Program-made: the position numbers and the translations under genes
Part shown: positions 28,567 to 37,259 of the stretch, in pieces
Position numbering within the stretch: the stretch's first letter is position 1
Layout of the letters: every line of letters starts with the position of its first letter
The notes under the pieces: model-generated
Told to the model about the DNA's origin: nothing
Databases searched by the model: none
What the model saw: only the letters and a program-made list of their open reading frames with translations
Assembly: GCA_039819065.1 (NCBI GenBank)
Contig: JBCBSS010000012.1
Coordinates: 21,398-85,397, forward strand
Length of the DNA stretch: 64,000 nucleotides
Direction of reading: 5' to 3'
Source of the DNA: JBCBSS01 sp039819065
GTDB taxonomy: Bacteria > Bacteroidota > Bacteroidia > Cytophagales > Cyclobacteriaceae

Positions 28567-28980
28567 ATGAGCGATAAAGGTCAAACACCTATGATAAAGA
28601 TAGTTGGGAGCGATAGATTGATCAACGAATACATCGCTGATATCATTGAGGGTCATTACGAGCCACACATTCTCGAATTGCAAAGTGAGAGTTTAGAAGA
28701 ACTACAAAATCATTCAAAGCAGCTAGGAGAGGCCGATTTGATTATCATAAACCTGAGCCTCTCAGGAGCAGACTGCCAGAGCAAACTAAAACTCATTAAG
28801 ACGGCCAGCGAAGCCCAGGTCATAGCACTTCATACTTATGCCTCTGGCAATTTGCACAGTACCTTTATTGCCATGGGAGCGAGCGAATACCTATCCATTT
28901 ATAGTTCTGCAGAAGAGTTCAACGAAGTCATCGAAAGGTTGATCTCTAATTGGAAATCCACCAAAGGCCTGAATAACTAA
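28567..28980 (+). CDS. Degenerate receiver-domain protein
   Basis: A 137-residue stand-alone protein with a receiver-like layout: MIKIVGSDRLINEYI (only one acidic residue where receivers have two), the phospho-acceptor position replaced by Asn62 in DLIIINLSLSGADC, a Thr-like position in ALHTYAS, and GASEYLSIYSSAEEF where the conserved Lys is replaced. It therefore should not accept phosphate in the normal way. It lies just after the kinase/regulator pair and may be an adaptor, a phosphate-independent switch, or a decaying duplicate. Call is by structure pattern only. Confidence 0.6.
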   Translation: MSDKGQTPMIKIVGSDRLINEYIADIIEGHYEPHILELQSESLEELQNHSKQLGEADLIIINLSLSGADCQSKLKLIKTASEAQVIALHTYASGNLHSTFIAMGASEYLSIYSSAEEFNEVIERLISNWKSTKGLNN

Positions 28981-29079
28981 GTACCTCCTACGCGAAACCC
29001 TTAAATCAGAATTTAAGGATGAGCACTTAAATATCATGCTGTCCATCTTGCGAATTTTGTATCAGTAATTCAAACCTTA

Positions 29080-29304
29080 ATGACTATGCAAAGCAATGAT
29101 AAAAGTGACCGAAAAATTAAGGTGGATCAAAAACAAAACGAAGTGAAAGAAACAATTCGCAAGTTGAAAATGATCGATGCCGATGTCCGAATAGGACGAG
29201 ATGAAGACGCCAAGGTGTCCGGTAGTTTATCACCGGTTGATGACAAAAAAGGAATGCCGCAGCTAGACCAAAGGCTGCTCAATATGAAACGAACAGATAA
29301 CTGA
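29080..29304 (+). CDS. Small charged protein of unknown function
   Basis: A 74-residue, highly charged, probably disordered or helical protein (KSDRKIKVDQKQNEVKETIRK) with no recognised domain. A second ATG two codons in (29086) could be the start. An 8-bp perfect hairpin (CCTTAAAT/ATTTAAGG at 28999-29018) precedes it. It sits between the degenerate receiver and a PAS histidine kinase, all in the same direction, so a signalling accessory role is possible. Short length makes it uncertain. Confidence 0.45.
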   Translation: MTMQSNDKSDRKIKVDQKQNEVKETIRKLKMIDADVRIGRDEDAKVSGSLSPVDDKKGMPQLDQRLLNMKRTDN

Positions 29305-29389
29305 TATGACAGCTGTTATTTTTTGAACTGACCACCAAGCAATCTTTTTAAGTCTAGAACACTTTAACCACCAATTAAACCTATCAGCC

Positions 29390-30535
29390 ATGACCAAGGC
29401 AAGTACCAGTATGAAAGGACTAGATAAAGACCACAACAACGATTCCGCGGGCTTAACAGAAGATTTGATCTATTTCGACCTACAGAACATGGCGAGGCTA
29501 TCCGTGGAAATGGCCAATGACGCTATCCTCTGGATCAAAAAGAACGGCAACATTGCTTATGTTAATTCAGCCACGGCACAGTTGATGAGACTCAGCCGTG
29601 AGGATTGTATGAAGCTGACAGTTTTTGAGTTTTTTGGCTGGTTGGATGGTGCGAAGTGGGACAAATGCTGGCACAAAATCAAGAAATGTGGTTCTAAGAC
29701 AATAGAGTCAAAATACAAGAGACAGGACGGGGTTAGACTTCAGGTGAGTATATCTTTTAATTACATTGAGAATGCATCCAGGGAATACTTGGTGGCGTTT
29801 GTGCGCGATGTATCTGATAGGAAAGAGAAAATCAGAAGGTTGAAGAATGTAACGCATGAGTTGGAGACGTTGATTTATCGCGCCTCTCATGATCTTCGCG
29901 CACCTATTACTTCTAACCTTGGGCTGGTAAGCCTGGCCAAAAAAGAAGCTAAACCTTCTCAATTGGTTTACCTGGATCTGATTGAGAAAACACTTAAAAA
30001 GCAAGACGGAATTATAAAGGAGATCACAGATATCTCTAAAAACGTCAATACTGAACTTGTAGCAGATGATGTTGATATCAAGGATTTGATACATACCTCG
30101 GTGATCAACTACAAGGCCAATGTAGATGAGAACAAGTTCAACGTAATCACATTTTTCGATGTCCAGTCATTATTATTTTCAGATGTTTCGAGGTTGAAGA
30201 TGATAGTGAATAACCTGGTATCAAACGCATTCAATTTTTACGATAAAAATAAATCCAGAACTGATATAGTCATTGAGGTGGGTGTAGATGAAGACAAAGC
30301 CACAATTATGGTGAGTGACAATGGAATTGGCATTGCTTCAGAATGTAAGAAGGACGTGTTCAAAATGTTCTATAGAGGTTCGGAAATGTCAGAGGGGTCG
30401 GGGCTAGGGTTGTACATTGCTAAAAGAGCGGTAGAGAAGTTGAAGGGAAAGATATCTTTTACGAGCAAAGCAGGGATTGGAACTTCTTTTAAGGTAGAGA
30501 TACCTAATTATAAGAAGGTGATTGTGAGGCAATAA
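29390..30535 (+). CDS. PAS-domain sensor histidine kinase
   Basis: A 381-residue cytoplasmic kinase with no membrane span. PAS domain (about 30-145; MANDAILWIKKNGNIAYVNSATAQLM), HisKA dimerisation helix with phospho-His in YRASHDLRAPITS near 168, and HATPase (about 265-375) with N-box IVNNLVSNAFNFYDK, G1 VSDNGIGI and G2 GSGLGLYIAKRAVEKL. No receiver or regulator follows. Its catalytic core closely resembles those of the kinases at 39509-41254 and 43252-45087. Confidence 0.92.
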   Translation: MTKASTSMKGLDKDHNNDSAGLTEDLIYFDLQNMARLSVEMANDAILWIKKNGNIAYVNSATAQLMRLSREDCMKLTVFEFFGWLDGAKWDKCWHKIKKCGSKTIESKYKRQDGVRLQVSISFNYIENASREYLVAFVRDVSDRKEKIRRLKNVTHELETLIYRASHDLRAPITSNLGLVSLAKKEAKPSQLVYLDLIEKTLKKQDGIIKEITDISKNVNTELVADDVDIKDLIHTSVINYKANVDENKFNVITFFDVQSLLFSDVSRLKMIVNNLVSNAFNFYDKNKSRTDIVIEVGVDEDKATIMVSDNGIGIASECKKDVFKMFYRGSEMSEGSGLGLYIAKRAVEKLKGKISFTSKAGIGTSFKVEIPNYKKVIVRQ

Positions 30536-30586
30536 GAAACTGTTCTAAAGACCTTTATCAAAGCGTCCCTTTAGCAACAGTTTCTT
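30534..30586 (+). other. Hairpin overlapping the end of the PAS kinase gene
   Basis: Perfect 11-bp inverted repeat (AAGAAACTGTT at 30534-30544, AACAGTTTCTT at 30576-30586) with a 31-base loop. No U-run follows, so it is not a convincing terminator by itself. Confidence 0.4.
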
Positions 30587-30612
30587 CAACCCTAAGTGTA
30601 GTTTTTAGTAAG

Positions 30613-30674
30613 ATGATAATTCGCTTTTGCCGTTTTTAGAGGTTTTTACGGCAAGAGTGTTTTATCATTTTTAG
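30613..30674 (+). terminator. Long imperfect hairpin, probable terminator
   Basis: Arms of 21 bases at 30613-30633 and 30648-30668 pair with few mismatches (core TGCCGT/ACGGCA, ends ATGATAA/TTATCAT), followed by a T-rich stretch. It lies in the 317-base gap between the PAS kinase and the peptidase-propeller gene; nothing else was recognised in that gap. Confidence 0.55.
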
Positions 30675-30852
30675 TTTATTGAAGATAGTCAACATAGATA
30701 TACACAGGCTATCTCTCCACGCTAATCATGCCATGTGACCAGATTGTCTGGTGCCCGCTAAACAAAACCTATTTCCATTAAAAATTTATGCTTATTATTG
30801 GAATCTTAAGATATACGGAATAAGGCCGTATGCAGTCCAATAGCATAAGTAT

Positions 30853-33798
30853 ATGAGATTAAAATTAGCCTGTTGGCTCGTGCTACTGATTTGTGCGAGT
30901 GGTCTTGCACAAGCCCAAGAAGTGTTGGATAATAACCCTCCATCGGTCAAATGGAACAAGATCATAACTCCCAACTTCAAAGTAATATTTCCTGCTAACT
31001 ATGCCAAAGAAGCCCAACGCGTGGCCAACACTTTGGAACATATCCATGAACCCGGCGCCAAAACGATCGGTTCTAAGCCGAAGAAAATATCCATCATACT
31101 CCAAAACCAAAATTCTATCTCTAATGGCTTTGTTACGCTAGGGCCCCGCAGATCAGAATTCTATACCACACCACCTCAGGATTATAACTTTTTGGGTACT
31201 AATGAATGGCTGAGCCTGCTTGCCGTGCATGAATACAGACATATTGTTCAATTCCAACAGAGCAAGACCGGCTTCAACAAGTTATTCTACTTTCTTTTTG
31301 GCCAGAATACGCAAGCGGGTTTCGCCTTTAGTGCGGCCCCTCCGTGGTTTTGGGAAGGCGATGCTACCCTGATAGAAACAACGCATACGCACAGCGGTAG
31401 AGGCCGTATTCCGAACCATGACCTTTTGTTCCGATCGAATCTATTGGAAGACAAAAAGATAGATTATCACAAACAGCATTTGCGCTCATTTAAGGACTTT
31501 ATTCCTGATCATTACAGGCTTGGTTTCTATATGACCTCCCATGTGCGCAGGCAAACCAGTGACCCTGAGATCTGGGGAAAAGTCACACACAGAGCCTTCA
31601 GTTGGCCTTTTATTCCTTTTACTTTTAGCAACGCTATGAAAAAGGAAACAGGTAAGTATGTACGTGAGACTTACCGCGATATGATGGGAGAGATGAAAAC
31701 CCTTTGGACAAATCAACTTGAAGGCCTCGACCTGACGTCGTTTGAAAAATTAAATAAAAGAAAGAACAGCGCATTTACAGATTACGAGTTTCCATCGACG
31801 CTACCTGATGGTAGAGTTGTTGTCCTGAAATCGGGCATCGGTGATATTCAGGAATTTGTAGCCATTGACGAAAACGGTAACGAAGAAATCTTATTTACGC
31901 CGGGAGTGATGAACCGCGGTGCCATGCTGTCGGTACAAGATTCGAAAATTGTCTGGAACGAATTTCACTTTGATCCAAGGTGGAGGGTGAAAACCTATTC
32001 GGTCATTAAAACTTATGATGTTGAGACGGAATACAAAACAATAGTCACCCGTCAAAGCAGATATTCCAGTGCAGCATTATCGCCGGATGGCTCGCAAATA
32101 GCTACCTTGAGGAATACAGAAGAAGGAGAAAATATTTTTACTATTCTGGATGCCAGCACCGGCCGTACAGTGCGGGAATTCGCTAACCCAGATAATAACT
32201 ACTACGGCATGCCAAGGTGGGCACCCGATGGCACAAGTATAGTGGCGCTTAGAACGAATAATCAAGGCAAAACAATTGTATCGTTTGATGCCCTAACAGG
32301 AAAAGAAGAAGCACTCTTACCTGTAAGCCAAGAGAACGTTGGGCATCCTGTAGTGTATGATCACTACCTGTTCTATAACTCGCCTTATAGCGGCATTGAC
32401 AATATTTATGTGCTGGATCTGGAAAATGGTCAGAAATACCAGGTGACATCCAGTAAATATGGTGCTTATAACCCGCACATCTCGAATGGTTACATTTATT
32501 ATAATGACCATGGCCGTGACGGTCTGGATGTAGCGCGTATACCTTATGATCCGTCACAATGGATGCCATTTGAAAAGGTTCAAAACAGAAACCTCAACTA
32601 TTTTCAGCCAATTGTACAGCAGGAGGGACATGAAGATATACTTGCCAGCGTGCCAGATAAAGTATACCCCGTCAGCAAGCATAGTAAATTCAAAGGCTTT
32701 TTTAACCCACACAGTTGGGGGCCTTTTGCCTCTACTGATTTACGGGAAGCACAGATTGGTATCTTCACACAAGATGTATTGAGCACTACTTCTGGCTATG
32801 TGGGTTATACCTACGATGTGAATGAAGAAAGTGGAGTGGGGATAGCCCGAGCAAGTTACCAGGCCTTACTGCCCATAATAGATGTAGAAGTGACACGAGG
32901 TAATCGTTCTACCTCCGAAGGCACAATTAACGGAGAAGAGTTGCGATTGAAGTGGGAAGAAACAGGCTTAGAAGCTGGTTTTCGAATTCCTTTGGTCACC
33001 ACGACTTCCAAATACTTTGGGGGACTGAACTTTGGTAATTCCGTAGGTGTGACCAGAGTGAATAACTTCAGAAACACAATTGGTGAAGGAGGAAGGTTTG
33101 TTGCCATTAACGATACCATTTCCTTGTTGCTGAATAATGAATTAGATAATGGTACGCTACGTTTTAATGAATTCAACTTTTCGGCATTCCGAATTCTAAA
33201 AAGGAGCCAAAGGGACATCAACAGTAAGTGGGGACAGACATTGAACATAGAAAATTTCAGCACCCCATACGGCGGAAGTTTTGACGGTCAACTTTGGGCG
33301 ATTAGAAGTTCTTTGTTCTTTCCAGGCCTATTCAAGCACCACTCATTGTTTTTCAATATTGGCTATCAAAGACAACGCTTTACCTTTGAGAGAAATCTTT
33401 ATTCTTTTCGCAACCGAATATTCAAGCCGAGAGGCTTTTCTTTCCCCAATGATGAAGAATTCTTCTCCATCTTAGGAAATTACACACTACCGATAGCTTA
33501 CCCGGATTTAAGCATAGGTCCTCTACTTAACATTCAAAGAATTAGAGCTAATTTATTTTACGACTTTGGTAACGGAAGAGGAAGGACATCGTTTTTTGAG
33601 ACTAATGGTAACAGAGTGTTCTTTAGTGAAAATGAAGTCGATTATATATCAATAGGAGCCGAACTTTTGTTTGATATCAACATTTTTAGGTTTAGACCCC
33701 TTTTCGACGTCGGTGTGAGATTTACGTATAGAGACAGATCTGACCTTCCACAGACAGATACGACTGTAGAATTTATACTCGGATCGATATCCTTTTAA
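30853..33798 (+). CDS. Exported HExxH metallopeptidase-like / beta-propeller / beta-barrel fusion protein
   Basis: A 981-residue protein with a signal peptide (1-22, ending LAQAQ). Residues about 35-300 look like a gluzincin peptidase: H126-E127-Y-R-H130 (HExxH) and E168 in PPWFWEGDA, spaced like an HExxH-E zinc site. Residues about 310-620 carry TolB/WD40-like blades (AALSPDGSQIATLRN, PRWAPDGTSIVALRT, YDHYLFYNSPYSGIDNIYVLD). Residues about 650-981 form a strand-rich region ending in ILGSISF, compatible with an outer-membrane barrel of the surface-antigen kind. The combination suggests a surface-anchored protease or a peptidoglycan/envelope processing factor; substrate unknown. Confidence 0.72.
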   Translation: MRLKLACWLVLLICASGLAQAQEVLDNNPPSVKWNKIITPNFKVIFPANYAKEAQRVANTLEHIHEPGAKTIGSKPKKISIILQNQNSISNGFVTLGPRRSEFYTTPPQDYNFLGTNEWLSLLAVHEYRHIVQFQQSKTGFNKLFYFLFGQNTQAGFAFSAAPPWFWEGDATLIETTHTHSGRGRIPNHDLLFRSNLLEDKKIDYHKQHLRSFKDFIPDHYRLGFYMTSHVRRQTSDPEIWGKVTHRAFSWPFIPFTFSNAMKKETGKYVRETYRDMMGEMKTLWTNQLEGLDLTSFEKLNKRKNSAFTDYEFPSTLPDGRVVVLKSGIGDIQEFVAIDENGNEEILFTPGVMNRGAMLSVQDSKIVWNEFHFDPRWRVKTYSVIKTYDVETEYKTIVTRQSRYSSAALSPDGSQIATLRNTEEGENIFTILDASTGRTVREFANPDNNYYGMPRWAPDGTSIVALRTNNQGKTIVSFDALTGKEEALLPVSQENVGHPVVYDHYLFYNSPYSGIDNIYVLDLENGQKYQVTSSKYGAYNPHISNGYIYYNDHGRDGLDVARIPYDPSQWMPFEKVQNRNLNYFQPIVQQEGHEDILASVPDKVYPVSKHSKFKGFFNPHSWGPFASTDLREAQIGIFTQDVLSTTSGYVGYTYDVNEESGVGIARASYQALLPIIDVEVTRGNRSTSEGTINGEELRLKWEETGLEAGFRIPLVTTTSKYFGGLNFGNSVGVTRVNNFRNTIGEGGRFVAINDTISLLLNNELDNGTLRFNEFNFSAFRILKRSQRDINSKWGQTLNIENFSTPYGGSFDGQLWAIRSSLFFPGLFKHHSLFFNIGYQRQRFTFERNLYSFRNRIFKPRGFSFPNDEEFFSILGNYTLPIAYPDLSIGPLLNIQRIRANLFYDFGNGRGRTSFFETNGNRVFFSENEVDYISIGAELLFDINIFRFRPLFDVGVRFTYRDRSDLPQTDTTVEFILGSISF

Positions 33799-33813
33799 AA
33801 CATTTTTTGTTTG

Positions 33814-33845
33814 TTTGATAATAGATTTTTTAACCAGTAATTTTG
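33814..33845 (+). promoter_or_regulatory. Bacteroidota consensus promoter for the E2 gene
   Basis: A -33 TTTG at 33814-33817, exactly 20 bases, then -7 TAATTTTG at 33838-33845: a full match to the primary sigma factor consensus. The E2 ATG follows 27 bases later. This is the clearest promoter in the window. Confidence 0.75.
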
Positions 33846-33872
33846 ATTTAAACGTACATACCCCAAAAGACT

Positions 33873-35534
33873 ATGGCTGAGATAATACGTATGCCCAAAA
33901 TGAGCGACACCATGGAAGAAGGTGTGATCGCTGTCTGGCATAAAAAAGTAGGCGAAGAAATTACAGAAGGTGAACTTGTAGCCGAAATTGAGACGGACAA
34001 GGCTACTATGGACTATGAATCCTTTAACAAAGGAACGCTATTATATTTGGGAGCTGAAGTAGGGGAAGCCATAGCAGTAGATGGTATACTGGCCATCATA
34101 GGAGATCCCGGAGAGGATTATTCAGCACTACTCAATGGCGATGGAGCCGCCGCATCAAATGGTGCTGAAGCGGCCGCTGAAGAAACTCCAGCTAGTGCCC
34201 CTGCAGCTGCGGAAGCTGTAGATACATCTGGTATAAAAGCAGAAGTAGTATTAATGCCTAAGATGAGTGATACCATGGAAGAAGGTACCATAGCCACTTG
34301 GCATAAGAATGTAGGAGATAAAGTATCAAGTGGTGACCTGCTTGCGGAGATCGAAACTGATAAAGCCACCATGGACTATGAGTCCTATAATGAAGGCACA
34401 CTGCTTTATATAGGCCCTAAAGAAGGAGAAGCAGTTCAGGTGGATGGTGTATTAGCCATTATTGGAGAAGCAGGTGCTGATTTTGAAACTTTGCTTAAAG
34501 CACATGCTTCCGGTGGAGCAGCACCGGCACCGGCAGCGTCCGAAAAAAAAGAGGAGTCAGCTACACCGTCAAGCGCAGAAGCAAAGCCCCAACCGACTCC
34601 GGTATCATCAGCTTCTTCCGCTCCATCTTCAAACGGAACCGCAGATGGTAGAATAAAAGCTTCACCATTAGCCAAAAAGCTAGCGGAAGATAAAGGCTAT
34701 GATTTGTCCCAAATACAAGGATCTGGCGAGAATGGAAGAATCGTAAAAAGGGATGTTGAGTCCTTCGATCCTGCTCAAGCCGCTCCGGCCAAGACTGTAG
34801 CTACAGGATCAAGTGCTCCGGCACCAGTCAGTCTACCGCAAATAGTAGGTGAGGAGAGCTTCGAAGAAGTGAAGGTATCTCAAATGAGAAAGGCCATCGC
34901 CAGAAGACTTTCAGACAGCAAGTTCTCGGCACCTCACTTCTATGTCACCATGGAAATCAACATGGACAAAGCCATCGAAGCAAGGAAAAGCATGAACGAG
35001 GTAGCTCCGGTCAAAATATCTTTCAACGACATGGTGATCAAAGCCGTAGCGGCTGCGATCAGACAGCACCCGAATGTGAACGTATCATGGCAAGGTGATT
35101 CTATCCGAAAGAATCAGCACATCCATATTGGTGTAGCCGTAGCAGTTGACGAAGGGCTGTTAGTGCCGGTGATCAGGTTTGCTGATAATAAAACGCTTTC
35201 TCACATTTCAGCCGAGGTCAAAGACTTAGCCGGAAAAGCGCAAGCCAAGAAATTACAGCCTAGCGATTGGGAAGGCAACACATTCACTATATCCAACCTT
35301 GGTATGTTTGGGGTAGAAGAGTTTACTGCGATCATCAATCCGCCAGATGTGTGTATCATGGCTGTTGGTGGGATCAAGCAAGTACCAGTAGTCAAAGACG
35401 GGCAGATGGTAGTCGGCAATGTTATGAAAGTCACTTTATCAAGTGATCACCGAGCAGTGGACGGTGCTACAGCAGCACAATTCTTAAAAACATTCAAAGG
35501 TTTACTAGAGGATCCGGTAAGAATTCTGATTTGA
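33873..35534 (+). CDS. pdhC: Pyruvate dehydrogenase E2, dihydrolipoamide acetyltransferase, two lipoyl domains
   Basis: Transfers acetyl from E1 via lipoamide to CoA. Two tandem lipoyl domains (about 2-77 and 126-201), each with an EIETDKATMDYES lipoyl-lysine motif, are separated by Ala/Pro-rich linkers (AAAEETPASAPAAAEA). A peripheral subunit-binding domain follows (about 262-297; ASPLAKKLAEDKGYDLSQI) and then the catalytic CAT domain (about 330-553) ending with the active-site His in SSDHRAVDGATAAQFL. Length 553 suits a two-lipoyl E2. E1 and E3 genes are not adjacent. A consensus promoter precedes it and a hairpin terminator follows. Confidence 0.94.
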   Translation: MAEIIRMPKMSDTMEEGVIAVWHKKVGEEITEGELVAEIETDKATMDYESFNKGTLLYLGAEVGEAIAVDGILAIIGDPGEDYSALLNGDGAAASNGAEAAAEETPASAPAAAEAVDTSGIKAEVVLMPKMSDTMEEGTIATWHKNVGDKVSSGDLLAEIETDKATMDYESYNEGTLLYIGPKEGEAVQVDGVLAIIGEAGADFETLLKAHASGGAAPAPAASEKKEESATPSSAEAKPQPTPVSSASSAPSSNGTADGRIKASPLAKKLAEDKGYDLSQIQGSGENGRIVKRDVESFDPAQAAPAKTVATGSSAPAPVSLPQIVGEESFEEVKVSQMRKAIARRLSDSKFSAPHFYVTMEINMDKAIEARKSMNEVAPVKISFNDMVIKAVAAAIRQHPNVNVSWQGDSIRKNQHIHIGVAVAVDEGLLVPVIRFADNKTLSHISAEVKDLAGKAQAKKLQPSDWEGNTFTISNLGMFGVEEFTAIINPPDVCIMAVGGIKQVPVVKDGQMVVGNVMKVTLSSDHRAVDGATAAQFLKTFKGLLEDPVRILI

Positions 35535-35558
35535 TATTATTGAAATAATGAATACACA

Positions 35559-35630
35559 GCGAGTGTATCAAAAGATGTCATATTGAACGGATAAGTGATT
35601 TGACAAACTTTCGATACACTCGCTTTTTAT
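35559..35630 (+). terminator. Hairpin terminator after the E2 gene
   Basis: Perfect 11-bp arms GCGAGTGTATC (35559-35569) and GATACACTCGC (35613-35623), followed by TTTTTATTTTC. The loop is long (43 bases) but the T-run placement supports termination. Confidence 0.65.
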
Positions 35631-35730
35631 TTTCTTTTTAAAAAGGCTTTGGCTGGGACTGACAAAACGTCTGCTACAATGGAGTGGCATATTTTATGAT
35701 GATGTTGAGCCCTAATCGTTAATCTAATCA

Positions 35731-36267
35731 ATGACTAAAATAAAATCGACAACCGTATTGGCTATTATGCACAACGGTGAAGTGGCTATAGGCGCCGATG
35801 GGCAAGCCACTATGGGCAACTACGTGGCGAAAGGTAATGTTAAGAAAATCCGAAAGCTACAAGATGGTAAAGTAGTAACCGGTTTTGCCGGGTCTACGGC
35901 GGATGCTTTTACCCTACTAGAACGCTTTGATGAAAAGCTCAATAGCTATGGTGGTAACATGAAAAGAGCAGCCATAGAATTAGCCAAAGACTGGAGGATG
36001 GATCGCTACCTGCGCCGCTTGGAAGCTATGATCATCACCGCCAATAAAAATGAATTGCTGATTATTTCGGGAACAGGTGACGTACTCGAACCGGAAGCGA
36101 ATATCGCCGCTATCGGATCAGGAAGCACTTATGCTCAGTCAGCGGCTTTAGCGTTAAAGAAACATGCCACACACCTTACTGCCGAAGAAATGGTGAAAGA
36201 AAGCCTTACCATAGCAGCAGATATCTGTATTTATACCAATCATAATTTTGTCATAGAGAAGCTTTAG
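35731..36267 (+). CDS. hslV: ATP-dependent protease HslV, peptidase subunit
   Basis: Proteasome-like N-terminal nucleophile peptidase that forms the inner rings of HslVU. N-terminus MTKIKSTTVLAIMHNGEVAIGADGQATMG is a clear match; the mature nucleophile is the Thr of the STT pair after propeptide removal. FAGSTADAFTLLERFDEKL and AAIGSGSTYAQSAALAL are family motifs. Length 178 is normal. The ATPase partner hslU is not next to it, and arsC follows 12 bases later. Confidence 0.95.
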   Translation: MTKIKSTTVLAIMHNGEVAIGADGQATMGNYVAKGNVKKIRKLQDGKVVTGFAGSTADAFTLLERFDEKLNSYGGNMKRAAIELAKDWRMDRYLRRLEAMIITANKNELLIISGTGDVLEPEANIAAIGSGSTYAQSAALALKKHATHLTAEEMVKESLTIAADICIYTNHNFVIEKL

Positions 36268-36279
36268 TATCCTAATCAC

Positions 36280-36624
36280 ATGTTGAAAATATATCATAAC
36301 CCTCGCTGTAGAAAAAGTAGGGAAACACTTCAACTCATCAAAGACAGCGGCGAGGAGCCGGAAATCATAGAATACCTGAAAACCCCTCCAACAGAGGAAG
36401 AACTTACTGACATACTAGAAAAGCTGGAACTGCCAGTTGACTATTTGATCCGTAAGAATGAAGCGCTATTCAAAGAGAACTTCAAAGGCAAAGATTTGAG
36501 CGAAAATGAATGGATCAAAGTACTGGTCGAAAACCCCATCTTGATAGAAAGACCTCTAGTGGTCAAGGGTGACCAAGCTGTCATAGGCCGACCACCTGAA
36601 TCAGTCAGTAAGCTACTGGATTAA
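36280..36624 (+). CDS. arsC: ArsC-family (glutaredoxin-type) reductase
   Basis: A 114-residue ArsC/Spx-fold protein. The catalytic Cys lies in HNPRCRKSRETLQLI (residue about 10), YLKTPPTEEEL near 31 and RPLVVKGDQAVIGRPPESV near 90 carry the conserved Arg residues of glutaredoxin-coupled arsenate reductases. No arsR, acr3 or arsenite pump is nearby, so many such genes may act in general thiol chemistry. It is probably cotranscribed with hslV. Confidence 0.85.
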   Translation: MLKIYHNPRCRKSRETLQLIKDSGEEPEIIEYLKTPPTEEELTDILEKLELPVDYLIRKNEALFKENFKGKDLSENEWIKVLVENPILIERPLVVKGDQAVIGRPPESVSKLLD

Positions 36625-37259
36625 TAGCTTACTCCAAATTATACTTTTTATATCCCATTCGACTTTTCGCCGTCGTTCGTGGCCTCAACATAGCCGTCAA
36701 TGGCTATGGCAGAGATTTGCTTTTGCCGGTAGACAGGCACAAAATAAGGTGTCTTTAAGCCCAAATTACGCATTAGGTAAAACCCGTCAGGTTTTATGTT
36801 CAGCTTGATTAAATAACGAGCCTTTATTCAAACCTCACTGGTTTCAATATGCACGAGAATGCTATTGCTGAATCTGTGTTAAACAGAATATCTTTCTCCT
36901 TAGGCGGTCTTTGCTATGAGGATATGTAGGGACGACCTGTCTATAGCTGATCAATGTATCACCACCTATAAGCGCCGTAGGTGCGCCCCAGAACGAAAAG
37001 ATCATATCCTTGGTATTCGCCAAAAGGGATGGATAGTTTAGCAACCCGCAGGCCATCCCAACGTGACCGATCAGCTTCTAAGTCAGAGAACCATTTATTG
37101 GTGCCGATGCTGGAAGCTGCCCATTTCGGGTCGCACCTACGGCGCTTTTCGGAACGGTTTTGGAATAATTGACTATCTACAGGTCGCCCCGCTGGGGCTA
37201 TTTTTAAGATCAATACTATTACCCCATTTCTTTAGTGATTTTCAAGTTAGATTAATCAC
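36625..37259. repeat. Intergenic repeat region with an inverted-repeat pair
   Basis: A 635-base gap without a credible gene. TAAGCGCCGTAGGTGCG (36969-36985) and CGCACCTACGGCGCTT (37132-37147) form a 16-bp perfect inverted pair. The stretch GACGACCTGTCTATAG just before (from 36931) is repeated near 61764, and the same GCGCCGTAGGTGCG word forms a hairpin at 61803-61855. The 146 bases between the arms read as open sequence on the minus strand. A short GCCCC/GGGGC stem with a T-run lies near 37185-37205. Confidence 0.6.

Noticed and set aside
36862..37213. Overlapping minus-strand open frames of 64 and 84 codons in the repeat region
   Set aside because: They run through inverted-repeat arms shared with the 61.8 kb region and show no start signal or recognisable protein; treated as repeat, although the 146-bp inner part is noted as coding-like.
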